Assembly: GCA_020081605.1 (NCBI GenBank)
Contig: JAHREC010000045.1
Coordinates: 744,001-808,000, forward strand
DNA: 64,000 nucleotides
Direction of reading: 5' to 3'
Source of the DNA: Albifimbria verrucaria
Taxonomy: Eukaryota; Ascomycota; Sordariomycetes; Hypocreales; Stachybotryaceae
Below the pieces are notes generated by a model that saw only the letters and a program-made list of their open reading frames with translations, made no database searches and was not told where the DNA came from. Made by a program: the position numbers and the translations under genes. Shown here in pieces: positions 46,055 to 57,445 of this stretch (its first letter is position 1; each line of letters starts with the position of its first letter).

Positions 46055-46762
46055 TGTATTAATATCTTCACAAGCATCTTGCTCCCACTCGTCTCACCAC
46101 TATGGATGTGCTGCCTGCAGTAGTCTGCAAAAGGAGCGTGTGAATAAGACAGAGAAAGAATGATTCTGTATTTCCTTTATATTAAATCAAAAGTGTAACA
46201 GAAAACTTTACCATAGACTAGTCATGATAACGCATCGTAAATCCCATCACTGTCAGCTTTCACAAATTTTGTTGTCCGTTTTCTTCTGGATGGCAAAGTC
46301 TTCACTGATTTTCCACCAAAAGAGGATTTTACACTAACGGGTGCGAGTGTATCAAGGCTATTGCCTGAGTTCTGAGAAGCGTTGAAGTTGAATTTAGCAA
46401 CGAGAATGCCATTATTGGATCTGCCAATATCGAAAGGGTTAACAATAGTTTCGAATTCAACTTAAGTACACATAAATATCAATGCTCTAGTGAAATTGAC
46501 TTCAAAATCTCATTAGACGTAATATTTCGCCTTCTATCAGCTTAAGACACGCCTCAAATACAGCAATTATATAACCAGAGGCCGGGAACCCCATTTGACC
46601 TTGGATGCAATGGCCCTCCAGCGTCAAAAAGTATCCAAATGGGCAAGAATACGCAGACAAGAAGAAGAGTTTGACGGAATATCGGCACCCATGGTTGACT
46701 ATTAGCCCCTTGACTGGTAAACACAGCGACGATCCTGGGGAATTGTGATAACCCTTAAAAAC
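46055..46762. other. AT-rich intergenic
   Basis: Strongly AT-rich; nothing coding recognised. Separates the PKS fragment from the 3' end of the Zn2Cys6 regulator. Confidence 0.5.
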
Positions 46763-48408
46763 TCATAGGAGCAAGTCTTTTACAATTCCGATACATTTTC
46801 GCAATGCTGGGGTGCCTCCTTCTCCACTCTCTAGGCATCCTGTGTAGGAACCTTCACCTTTGATGATCACCTCAGCTGTCTTTAAGAAATTGCCATCTTC
46901 AAACAAACCAGGGGTGACATCTTTATTGGAGCATATCCCTAGTCGTGGTGGTAGTCCCATCAAATCTTCAATGTCTCGAAAAGTCCTTTCACCACATTCA
47001 CCAATGTGGCAACATGGAGATGCCTTGACACTAGCGAAGAAAGGTAAGTCATCGATCCAGGCTTAGGCGATTGATAACCATCAGACTCGGGAACTCACTA
47101 ATTTGGAGGTCATCGAAAGGGATACCAGTAAGGAAAATGGAGTGGCCGTCATTATTACTTGGAGCAATCTTCATGAATCTGATGATGTAGGCGAAAATTA
47201 TGATGTAAAGTCGTACGACGTTAGTATAACATAGAATAATCTGCAAAGCAATATTGAAATCCTTAGGACAAGTCAATCGACCTATCATATGCGGAGCTGG
47301 GGTTGATGGTCCAGTTGGCGGAGACAAAGTATCGAAGGCGCTAGAAGATGCACTTTGCGATGATACTGTCGAGCATATTGATGGTCGAGGTACACAGGCG
47401 CACCGCCTCGACTCGCTTAACGAATTCATTATTCTCCATAACTTTCGTGTTTTGCCAAGAGCGCCCTCTAGAGGTGTCATGTGCCTTAGCCTATCGTGAA
47501 CCGTCGGCGAGATAAAGTTGTAGATTGTAACGGGAGGTCGAAATTCCTCATGTGCTCCAATAGCGTCGACAACTCAAGATTAAGGCCTGCCAGCATGTGG
47601 ACATAACTTCCTGATCCATCAGGGTTTGGAATCGACAGACTGACTTGTTGGCGATTTAGGTAAGATCTACCCGGTTGAACAGCCTCGAACCTCTGGGGTC
47701 TACTGTCTTCCAACCCAGTAATCGTAGGGATCGCCTCCCCGTTGAGATCTAATCTTTCCGGGCTGGCATTTTCCCTGTAGGCGGCATTGGCGGTTGCCCG
47801 TAACTTAGGAACGGAGAGCGAACCCATGGTTGTGAAGTCCCATGGACGGAATCATCTGAGGAAGTCGTGATATGAGCTGTCTCATTGAGAGACGCTCCCC
47901 GCTGATCCGTAGAAATGTCGACATCCCACTGAGCGTCAGTGAGCGCTTCAGATTCAAAGTATAAGATATCCTCGCGATGGAGACCCATTACATTAGTTTC
48001 TCGGCTTTCTAGCTGTCCATCTTCTAGGCTGACACCTGAATCATTGGGTACAAAAGATTGGAGATAGTTATCCAAGGGAGGTTGTCCAATGACCGAGTTC
48101 GATCCATTCGTGGAGACGACCAAGTCGTTTTCGAACGGGCAGTCCATGCTCAATAATGGAGACTGGTTACTTCGATCTCCGGGCGACTGGCAGCCCAGCA
48201 AGCCAGGGCGAGGTCGCTTAATCCGTTTCTTGTCCGCTCGGAAAGAATCTGGGGAGCTGGTGATGATCTGAAACCCGGAAGCTGGCTTGGTGGTCACACA
48301 TGGTGCATCGACATGGGTGCATTTGCTACATCGACTCTGCTCTTCGTGGCGTATGCAGCGGGCTTTTTGAGTTCGGCAACGATCGCAGGCAAACCGGCGG
48401 GAGGACAT
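46763..48408 (-). CDS. AflR-type Zn2Cys6 transcription factor
   Basis: A fungal binuclear zinc cluster regulator. At residues 8-33 the binding domain reads CDRC, six residues, C, eight residues, CSKC, six residues, C: a perfect C-x2-C-x6-C-x8-C-x2-C-x6-C. A basic linker (KKRIKRPRPG) follows. The C-terminal half (CPKDFNIALQIILCYTNVVR, FMKIAP, FLTGIPFDD) resembles the regulatory domain of AflR-like activators of polyketide clusters. Exon 1 is 48408-47099; a probable second exon is 47030-46763 (DLMGLPPRLGICSN, ALRKCIGIVKDLLL). Bases are missing at 47839-47841 (CCC), near 47566-47572, and apparently at the donor near 47098. With three restored bases the length closes at 526 codons. By position it would control the neighbouring P450 and MFS genes. 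Confidence 0.75.
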
Positions 48409-48805
48409 ACTGGGTCTTGAACGCATAATCTCTCGGATAAGACCACGAGTCCTTGGGCACCAGGGGCCTGTATGCCGTGGTAACCAACTTGGCGGGTTGT
48501 TTGAAAGGCGGGGGCCGAGGAGGAGATGCATGATTTCCAGGCCGCTTCCGAGTTACAGTACTGTGTATACAGCCAATGTGTTGTTGGCTCGATGTTTTCT
48601 CTTTCGGTGTTGTTCAAAGTGAGCAAGAACCAACATACTTTCGATACTTGCTGGATCCAGAATGCAAAGGCTACCCTGCAGCAAGACTCTTGCGGCACAC
48701 ATGCAACGGAAGAGGCGCGGGAACGTCCTTCCCGGGCAGCCAAGGCACAACACCGTCTGGCACGACAACTACTTCACCCCATTGATGACTGCCACTGGTG
48801 GGTAT
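48409..48805. other. intergenic upstream of the Zn2Cys6 regulator
   Basis: About 400 bases; presumably the regulator's promoter. No other feature recognised. Confidence 0.5.
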
Positions 48806-49583
48806 TTAGGGATCTACCAATTCTGTACGTGCCCACTGAGACTTGCTCTTATCCATTTTGGAGCTTAGTCCATGTTGACACGTTACGTGGACGATCGATT
48901 CAGTGACGGAGCTGACCCGTGGATCAATTTCCGGCTCATAGATCTCGTGATCGATCTCTGGGTGAGAAGGCCAAGTTGTGGAGTCGTTGATTTGAGAACA
49001 ATAATGCAGCACCAGATCATATTCGAGCCCATCTGGACAAGACCGCATACACGCACCACATTTTGATTCCCTAAAATTAGTTTGTTAAAGCCATTCTTCC
49101 CGATAAAGACTTCAGATACGCACTCACCGACAGCTACACCGGCAGCCACGCCTGCTCCGATCTTAGTGAATCCAGTGATACCAGCACCATTGGCATTTAT
49201 TAGAGATGGCTAGTTCAATGATAGTCGGTTACTCACAAGCCCCGGATATGGAACACAATTGCCAATTTCTATTTCACTCTCTTCGCTATTCTCACACTCT
49301 ATAGCATGACCATAGCTTGCACAATCATGATAACAACTATGATAGAGTTCCCGGTTTCGTTCATGCCTAAGAAACGGTTAATTTATGCAATGGTTTCTAA
49401 CACCCGGCTCTCAGAGTTTTCGAACTGCGATACACTGGAAAATATATTGAGCAAGATGTTCTCGATCGTGTGGAGCATCTGTAGGACTCTGGCCACCTCG
49501 ACACAGAAGTCATACTTGCGATTGACGTCAAGAATCCTGTGATAGAGGAATAATATACTCAATTTTGCGCAAAGTTGGTTCAA
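48806..49583 (-). pseudogene. Cys-rich C-terminal exons of an unidentified protein
   Basis: Several minus-strand pieces read like the end of one protein. 49583-49403: a helical stretch (KYDFCVEVARVLQMLHTIEN). 49366-49237: a Cys-rich stretch with SCYHDCASYGHAIECEN and IEIGNCVPYPGL. 49161-49128: a Gly/Ala-rich stretch (IGAGVAAGVAVG). 49070-48806: CGACMRSCPDGLEYDLVLHYC, ending at LVDP. Each boundary has usable GT/AG sites, but two junctions need an unusually short intron or one missing base. No start codon or upstream domain is seen before the P450 gene. It may be a truncated secreted or surface protein. No family assigned. Confidence 0.35.
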
Positions 49584-50243
49584 GGGAATATGACGCTTGC
49601 CAAACCGAATGACCTTTTATTGCTTTCATACAAGTCGATTTAGTCGAGACAAGCAAATCTTTAGATTGGGCATGTAAAATGGTGGAAACATATCTCTAAA
49701 GGATCAATGGCAATTTTGACCCCTTTCTCACGAGGATATGTACCAGTGAGCCCGCTCGACAAACCTGCCAACTGCTACAGCTTAGAATTCGGGATAACAG
49801 AGCACAATAGCCGTGACACAATCTTCCAGTCTCCTGCTGTAACGTCTATTTCTGACCAGTGGACGGACTGTGCTGCAGAAGGCTTGATCCATTTGAATTA
49901 TTACCGCACCATCAATGCGGTGTTGGATGTACACCCCTCCGCCGATTACCGTGCCGTCAAAGTTGGGGGCGTCTGTCCTGTCCAGGGTATTATCCTAGCA
50001 CATCCCGTACCGGACTCCGTTTACCCAATTGAATCATAAATCCGCAATCACTGCGACCTTGGTTGTCTTCTTAGCCTTGCAAGTACCAGTCAGTTTTCTG
50101 TCTATGCCCATCACCCGATCGAATTGTAATCAGAAAATCAATTTTCGATCACTCCGGGTTGCCTCTTTATACACTCGTCGCCTGGTCGAATTGTCAAGTA
50201 GTATCTCAAGCCTTACGTGAAGCTTCAATAGGCCATTCTCAAA
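49584..50243. other. intergenic, P450 promoter side
   Basis: A plus-strand open frame of 110 codons (49707-50039) occurs but shows no motif or exon continuation. Otherwise nothing is recognised. Confidence 0.45.
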
Positions 50244-52248
50244 ATGATCAATCTTTTGGCAGACTGGTTGGCCAATGTGACTACCTGGTGGTGGTCCAAT
50301 GCTCTAATGGGAGCTGTAAGTCATGTCAGACTTCCAAATCGGCTACTTTTGCTTGTTGTTGTTGATCCGTGGGGAAGGCTAACAAAGCAGGTGGTCGCAT
50401 ACATGTCATCCCGTTACATTTATCTTTCTTACTTTCACCCAGCGTCCAAGTTTCCTGGTCCGAAATTAGCGTCCATTTCTAATCTTTGGCTTTCGTACTA
50501 CCAGTAAGCCCATCTGCCTCCGTAGCTTAGTGCTATTACTCACCCACGTCTTTGATCTAGATTTACGGGCAAGTACCCATGGATGGTTGAAGAAGCTCTG
50601 AAGAAATATGGCAAGTCTAGAACAGCATGGAACTTTTTTACATGAGTTCACTAACCTGGTGTAGGCAACGTGGTGCGAATTGCCCCGAATGAACTCGTCT
50701 TCATTACACCAAAAGCTGAGTCTGGTAAATTTCCCAGGAGAAGATTGTAACAAACTCATATTAATGTCGCATATGTGTAAATAGTCATATACACATCGAA
50801 TACCAAGAATCTGGAACACTTCAGAAAGGTCGACTCAGGTATACCTCTACCTGACAATGGAATATCTTTTGAGAGAGACCCTGCCAAACACCGGCAGCTA
50901 GCCAAAAACTGGCAGGCGCATGGAGCAATAAATCTCTAAAAACCATGGAGCCAACCATGCATTCGTATATTGACATGTTTGTTGAGAAAATGCGGCAAGA
51001 GGGGAACAAGAGCACTGGTATCGACCTTCAGAGTGTGAGTACTGTTCCTGACTCTTCAGGACAGACCTTGACGGTGACACTTGACCAAATCTTAGTGGAC
51101 AGACAGAATTGCCATGGATATGTCAGCTGAGCTGGCTTATGGCCGCAAGATGCGGCAACTCGAAAATTGTAAGTACTTGTCAAGCTTATCTCCAGCGGGT
51201 TGGCTCATAATCATAGCGGAGGATTCGCCGCTCTTACAGACCTTTTGGCAGCTCAACTTCGCCATTATCATCAACCGCATCGGCAATAAGTTTCCTTTCC
51301 TCAGCCCTCTTAAACTCTTCTTCATTCCAATCCAAGTACTCCTCAGTCACTTTAAAGTTGAACGGCTGAACCGTGAGGCGGTAGAGGCCCGTGTCAAGGC
51401 CCGACATGAACCCCATCCATTAGACCACTTTGATAGCATGCTTCCACTGGACGCCCCAAATCCTGCCGGGCGTGAGAAGGTACACCTGGAAATTCTTGCT
51501 GGTCACCTCCTTGTAGGAGGTTTTGAATCAGTCTCGAGTCAATATAGTTGTGCTATTATGTTTTTAGCTCAACAACCGGAACTCTTGAAGCATCTTTCGG
51601 ACGAGGTCAGGTCAACCTTCACTAACTACGAAGATATTGACGCCGACTCTCTAGTATCCTTGCCATTTTTAAATGCAGTTTTACAAGAAACATTACGAAT
51701 GACAGTTAACGTAGCTGCTATAATTCCCGAGAGAGCCCAGGCGCGGCAATAGATGGAACCTTCATTGCTAAAGGGTATGGACATAACCTATTCAAGGCAC
51801 AAAACCAGCAAGCCACTAACTTCTCATCCTTATTTAGATACACGTACACTATGCCCATTTTGCCTTTACCCGTAGTCCACAATTCTTTCATGACGGCCGT
51901 TCATTCCGTCCAGAGCGTTGGCTTCCTGAGGGCCATCCCCTATATCACCCTACGTTCGAGAAAGATGCGACAGACGCATTCCACCCATTCGGTCACGGAC
52001 CCAGATCTGTAAGAATAATTGTCTACAATAATTAAATCCGTCAAGAGGGGCCCTACTAAGCGGCTATCCAGTGTATCGCTATGGCGCAAGGTTGGCGACA
52101 GCTCAGGCTGTTTCTTGCGAAGGTCATTTGGGCATTGGACTTTGAGATGGTGCCAGGTCAAGACATCGATTTTGAGAGAGACTATCGTTTATACGCAATG
52201 TGGGAGAAGCCCACAGTAAGAATACGGTTCTCTTCGGCGAAGGCATGA
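50244..52248 (+). CDS. cytochrome P450 (CYP65-like)
   Basis: Membrane-anchored ER mono-oxygenase. Exons: 50244-50315, 50391-50503, 50561-50610, 50665-50724, 50785-51034, 51096-51168, 51217-51774, 51838-52008 and 52072-52248; 508 aa. Landmarks are an N-terminal hydrophobic anchor, FHPASKFPGPKLASISNLW, VVRIAPNELVF, the I-helix region (LAGHLLVGGFESVSSQ), the K-helix ExxR (ETLR), PERW, and the heme loop FHPFGHGPRS|CIA. The intron falls exactly before the heme-ligand Cys, and Ala replaces the usual Gly two residues after it. Overall it resembles fungal trichothecene-type hydroxylases (CYP65); the substrate is unknown. Intron 3 uses a GC donor. Missing bases at A5 50904-50908, C3 51726-51728 and G3 51773-51775 close all phases. 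Confidence 0.9.
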
Positions 52249-53075
52249 ACGGCATTGTAGTAGACTTTCAAGAAGAAGAGCTTCTTCTGTTGGGCTTTGT
52301 AATTAAATGGCAAATGCTCTCAGGATCTTCTGTGCGATGGTTCTTGAGGCTACTTACATCCACCGCGATGGGTTGCGAAAGACAGCTCTGTGTATACTTC
52401 TGTTCACTACTATGCCAAAGTCGAGCCGGATTCGCACTGTATGCCGTGGAAATCTATAAGCAAACGATACCTTTATCGTCGAGGACCTAGTCATGGTATA
52501 CCTTGAAATTCCTTACAAGTGAAGACTCCTGGCTCAAGCCAGAGATACGCACCTCTTGGTGTGTCTTGCTCTTTACGTTTTTGTCTCCCATAGTAGGGAC
52601 CTAGGTAAGTAGAGGTAGCTATTCCACAACCGGGCGCACGGAGCAGGAAGTGTTGGTTTGGTGCGGGACGGAATTCCATCCCCGATATGGTAGCCGGACT
52701 CCGATTCCCTAACATGGTATGCTTGCTTACAACACTTGTCTTTCCAGCAATTTGACTCTGCCGAGCGAGAAACATCTGGGGAGTGGGGGTAGATATTGGT
52801 TATTACCACCCCTAGTATAGTTGCATACAATCTAGCTTGCAGAACCATATCACTTTACCAATATAGAATACTACACTCTGTTCATGTCGTTATTGTACTT
52901 GCCTTTCCTGTACCACACGGTCGAGTTGTAGGAAAACGACTCATAAGGCATAGACTAACGCCGGATCTCCCACAGTGACACACAGAGAGTTTTAAAACCA
53001 CTATCGCCATTGCTTGTGAGTATCATAGGTACAAGAATCGACAAAACCGGCACAAACAACCAGTCTAGCGCCAGC
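52249..53075. other. intergenic between P450 and MFS genes
   Basis: 827 bases with no supported exon. It holds the P450 3' end and the MFS promoter. Confidence 0.5.
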
Positions 53076-55007
53076 ATGGCGAACGATGGAAACGATAACC
53101 TCGTTCTCGCGAAGCCGGACGGTTCGCTATCTCCGCCCTCAGTCGATGAGAATCATGGAAATAGTAGCGGAGCATCAGATCCAGCTGAAACCCTGGATTT
53201 CAAACGAGGATTTCGCTTCTGAGTTATCATACTCGGCATTTCCGTGACATCGCTTCAAGGTTCCTTGGAAAATAGCGTCGTAGTGACAGCCGGACCAGCC
53301 ATCGTCAATGACCTAGGCATGGGGAAGAGTATATATGGATTACAAATGCCTTTTTCATTTGCTGGTGCGTTTTTTCTGTTTACTTGTAATGAATATTTAC
53401 TCTAAATTTGATGCTTGAAATCCTCCAAACTCACAGTACAGCTACAGCGCAGCCGTACAGCCTTTGTTTGGTCAGCTTTGCAATATCTTTGGTCGTCGAT
53501 GGCTCATGTTGGGTGCAACTGCCCTATTCACACTTGGATCCGGTATCTGCCGGGGACTGTAAATAGCAGCATGTTGACAGCTGGCCGTGGGATCCAAGGA
53601 GCAGGGTCGGGACGTATGGTGATGATATCTGGTGAGCAGGACACTTCGAGCTTGAAGCAGAAGTCACCCATTAACAGGCGCCTACCAGGTATTATTATTG
53701 GAGATCTTGTACCCTTACGACAGCATGGATACTACTTTGCAATTGTCATGATAAGCTATACGCTAGGCATGACACCAGGCCCTATCATTGGAGGCGCAGT
53801 TGTCGACTCGAGCTCATGGAGATGGGTACGTTAAAGACAGCCATTTCTATTGAAGAACCGTTCCTTATCAAACTCGTCCTTCAGGTATTCTATCTTAATG
53901 TTCCAATAGGTGGCATGGCCCTTATCATACTCTTTCTATTCCTACACGTCAGCTATGATAAGGAGTCGACTTTGTACCAGAAACTGAGGCGAGTGGATTA
54001 TGTGGGCAATGGGCTGCTCATGATAGGGACAATCGCAATTCTCTACGCCCTTGCCTACGCTGGTATTGGGAGGTCTTGGGAGACTGGAGAACTCTGGTGC
54101 CCCTGTGCCTTGGTTTTCTTGGACTACTACTTTTCGCACTCTGGGAGACGTGGGGTTTTGCGCCAGAGCCTGTCATGCCGCCACGACTATTCCGCCATCG
54201 GACTTTGAAGATCACTGCTATTAACACATTTTTGCATTGGATGTTAGCTTATTGGGGTATGTACTTCTTGCCAATATACTTCCAAGTGGTACGCATGTTT
54301 TCAGCACGAGAAACCGGCGTCGCTCTCCTGCTCATGACTATTCTTTCGATCCCGAGTTGTGCCATTGCAGCCGCCCCAGTGTCTTATTGGGGCCGCTTCA
54401 AGTGGCTCCTGACGTCTGGAGAAATTGTGTTCACCTTGGGTTTGGGCCTGCTGTCTATGCAGCGTGAGAGTACAACGACGGCAGAATGGGCTGCATTTCA
54501 ATGTATCTGCGCGATTGGTGCAGGCATTGTTCTAAAAACACTATTGCTTGGTTTCCAAGCACCCTTGGATGAGGAATACCAGGCCGTTGCTACATCTACA
54601 TGGGCCTTCATCCGTACAGTGGGCGGCATCTGGGGGTCGCGATTCCGGCCACAATCCTTAACAATCGCGTCAAAATCCTATCGTCACAGGTAACAGATCC
54701 GGTGGCTCGTGGACTCCTTCAAGCAGGCGGCGCTTACCAGTACGCTTCGGCGAACTTCGTTGCCTCATTTTCAGAGCCAACCAAGAGTGAGATAAGGGTT
54801 GTGTACAGACAAGCTCTAAGGGTTATCTTCCTGGTTGCGACAGTGATTGGCTGCCTTGCTTGTGTCATCTTCTTGTTTCAACATGATGTTCCCTTGAGGC
54901 AACACCTTGAGACAAAATATGGGCTAGTAGAAAACGGAAAAGCAAATGAGAGTAAGGAGGAAGGTGATATCGAAGGCGCAGTGGACAAGACTGAAACAAA
55001 AGTATAG
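53076..55007 (+). CDS. MFS drug/metabolite efflux transporter (14-TM type), carries an in-frame TGA
   Basis: Plasma-membrane major-facilitator exporter. Exons 53076-53364, 53442-53631, 53689-53825 and 53885-55007; 580 codons. Family features: cytosolic N-tail, TSLQGSLENSVVVTAGPAIV in TM1, IFGRRWLMLGATALFTLGSG (motif A) and GRGIQGAGSG. Also present are PLRQHGYYFAIV, LGMTPGPIIGGAVVD (motif C) and WRWVFYLNVPIGG. The last helix is FLVATVIGCLACVIFLF, before an acidic tail. This is the DHA14-like group that often sits in toxin and antibiotic clusters. Missing bases lie near 53321-53335, at G4 53552-53555, GG 54086-54087 and G5 54632-54636. In addition codon 49 (53220-53222) is TGA where the family has Trp; this is a substitution, not a run-length gap, so the gene could truly be dead. 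Confidence 0.85.
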
Positions 55008-57445
55008 AAGAAAGGACAGACGGATTTGCTACTTCTTTTATTTTACTCTTCTTTGCCTTGCCTGCTTTAACCTCCACAATTGGCTCTGGGAGTATCTTAA
55101 GGGAACTCAACCAACTGAGATCCAGGTTTGTTTCTAGGAAGAGACTTATAGCAACTACCTAAGGTATTGAACAACAAACCGAGGCTATACATTGCCATAC
55201 ATCACATGATGTCATACGTCTTTCAATACATTTCCTTATCATAAAATATAATATTATTATTTATAAAATCAACTTCGGATTTTCAAGAACTGGAACGCGT
55301 TACTAGTATAAGAACGTCCCTTACACCGCAAACTGTATGTATTAAGCCCAAGCTGATATTGTAGCTACTTAATTTCTTCAACGGGAACTAAACGTACAGG
55401 CAGCATCGAAACAAGTGGCCGTCCCAGCCAGCCAGCCGGCCTTGGCAGTGAATAACTGCCTACCCTGTAGACACAACCTGCACGAGCGAGCGATAACCAT
55501 AGACGGCGTGCGGGTATGGGACATTCAAAAGATAACCATTCATGGTCTTCTATGCTTTGGGTGCTGGGGCTCTTCTAGACTGCCTACGTAGTTGAGGTTG
55601 CATTGTATTTTTCGTTGACGTGAATGACGGTGATCGACGATGAACCCGGTTCCATGACGATTAAAGAATACAATACCTTGACGTCTAAATAAAGTAGCCT
55701 TCCAAGGAAAAGGCACTTTCAGGTCCATTGATTAGCGTACCAAAGTCTGTCGAACATGGCTAGGAATACTCGTCGTGTGTACATGTCGTTTCGAGCACAT
55801 TGATATGCACCGGTCAGATTGGGCATCACCCATCATGGCAGCCTGAAGTGGCCAAGCGAGCCAAGAAGCGGGTGGCACAGCCACGAGATAGACAAGGCTA
55901 GCGTCCCCGCCCAGCCCCAGTGTGACTGGCAGGACTGGCTTGACTGGCTGCGATGTGTGGCTGTGGCTCGGCTCCGTTGAGGCTCGCCTCGCTTCGCTCG
56001 AGCCCATAGCCAGTCCGGTGCCAGTTCGCGTGGAAGTGCCGATAAGGGGCCGTGTTTCCGTGCTGGGTTGTAAGGTAAGGTATGTGCAGGATATGCTGCG
56101 AGGCGAAAGCCGCGCACGCACGGAACCGTGCTTGTCATTCTTCTGGCCGTCGCAGAGATGTTTGAGGGATAGGCAGACAGATGCGGTACCTGAGTAGTGC
56201 TGCACCCTCATCTGCACGTTGGTCCCTGTGTTAGCTGACAGGTCGTGGGTACCGGACGCCTGCCAGCCCAGGCCAGGAGTGGCATCGACCTGTCTTTACG
56301 GACATGGACCCGGGCGCTCGAGACGTCTAATGCAAGGCACGGCGAGAGTGACCTCCTCGAACGGTGCTGAGATGCCGGCATCTCTGGTGCTTTGGAACGG
56401 GGTGTTCCTGGGTTGGGATCCTTCCAATTTGCGGGACCTGCACGTTGTGCTTAGGCGTCTAGCCTTATGAAGTCTGAAGCTCGTCCAGAGGCCGCCGTTC
56501 CCCCACTGGATGGATCGCCCGGCAACGAGTAGCGAATGGCGACGGACGCGCGGGTTGACACTGACATGGGAATGCTTGGATTAAGGATCGATGTTGAACG
56601 GGAATTTGTTTGCTGGGCGGAGCAAGCACTTGGAAAAGATACAGGCCCAGCAGCGAGGGAGGGGCGATGCTTATGTACCAGTACCTCAATCCAAGTAATT
56701 CAGGTAGGTATTAATTTGGTTGCCTTGGGAGAGGACTGCAGCAGCGCTGATTCGGATGGCGACGGCACATAATCTATTGCCACTCTCTCACATACAGTAA
56801 CTCAGTACATACGGTACCTACTCTATACTCACGCCGAATTATGCTTCTCTGCATGTGCTTCACCTTCACCCATGCTCGTCTCACAAAGGCTTGGTGCGTG
56901 ACATGGGACAAGGCTGCCATCTGAAGAACCATTGGCGAGGTTTGAGACAGAGACAGACAAGACAAAGACAAAGACAGAGAGCGAGCGAGGGCAGCGCGCG
57001 TAAACCCCGCCTGCTTGTAGGGAATTACGACGAGCACTGGGCAAGTCTGGCCAGTCCTGTCACCACCCCTGTCGAGGTACCATTGACCTAAAATCTAGCG
57101 CCGAGGTACCGGGCCGTTCAGTGGATGCTGGGGGCCTAGTGGAGCTGGAACCTTGCGTCACCAGCGCGATTGCATGCGCCGTGGGTTCATGACCTACAGG
57201 TACAGCCCAGTTTACGAGAACACCAACATCATCTGCTCCGTCATCTTTTTTTCTTCTCTCTCTTTCTTCTCTTCCTTCTTGGCAGAAATCAACACGCACA
57301 CCTCCGTTTTGCGCCGCTGAAGCAAAGCCTGGATTTTTATATCCTGTCGTTGCAGCGTTCGTCGTCGCCGCCAGTTGGCTTTGTTTAGTCATTTACATAA
57401 CCCAGTCTCACCCAAGACAGACGTGAGAAAAGAATACACCACTAG
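55008..57445. other. intergenic, no supported gene
   Basis: The first 400 bases are AT-rich, after which composition returns to the genome average, marking the right edge of the AT-rich block. A purine run (56945-56995) and a pyrimidine run (57240-57290) precede the patatin-like gene. No coding exon recognised. Confidence 0.5.

Noticed and set aside
49707..50039. 110-codon plus-strand frame upstream of the P450
   Set aside because: No signal peptide, motif, or exon continuation; AT-rich flanks.
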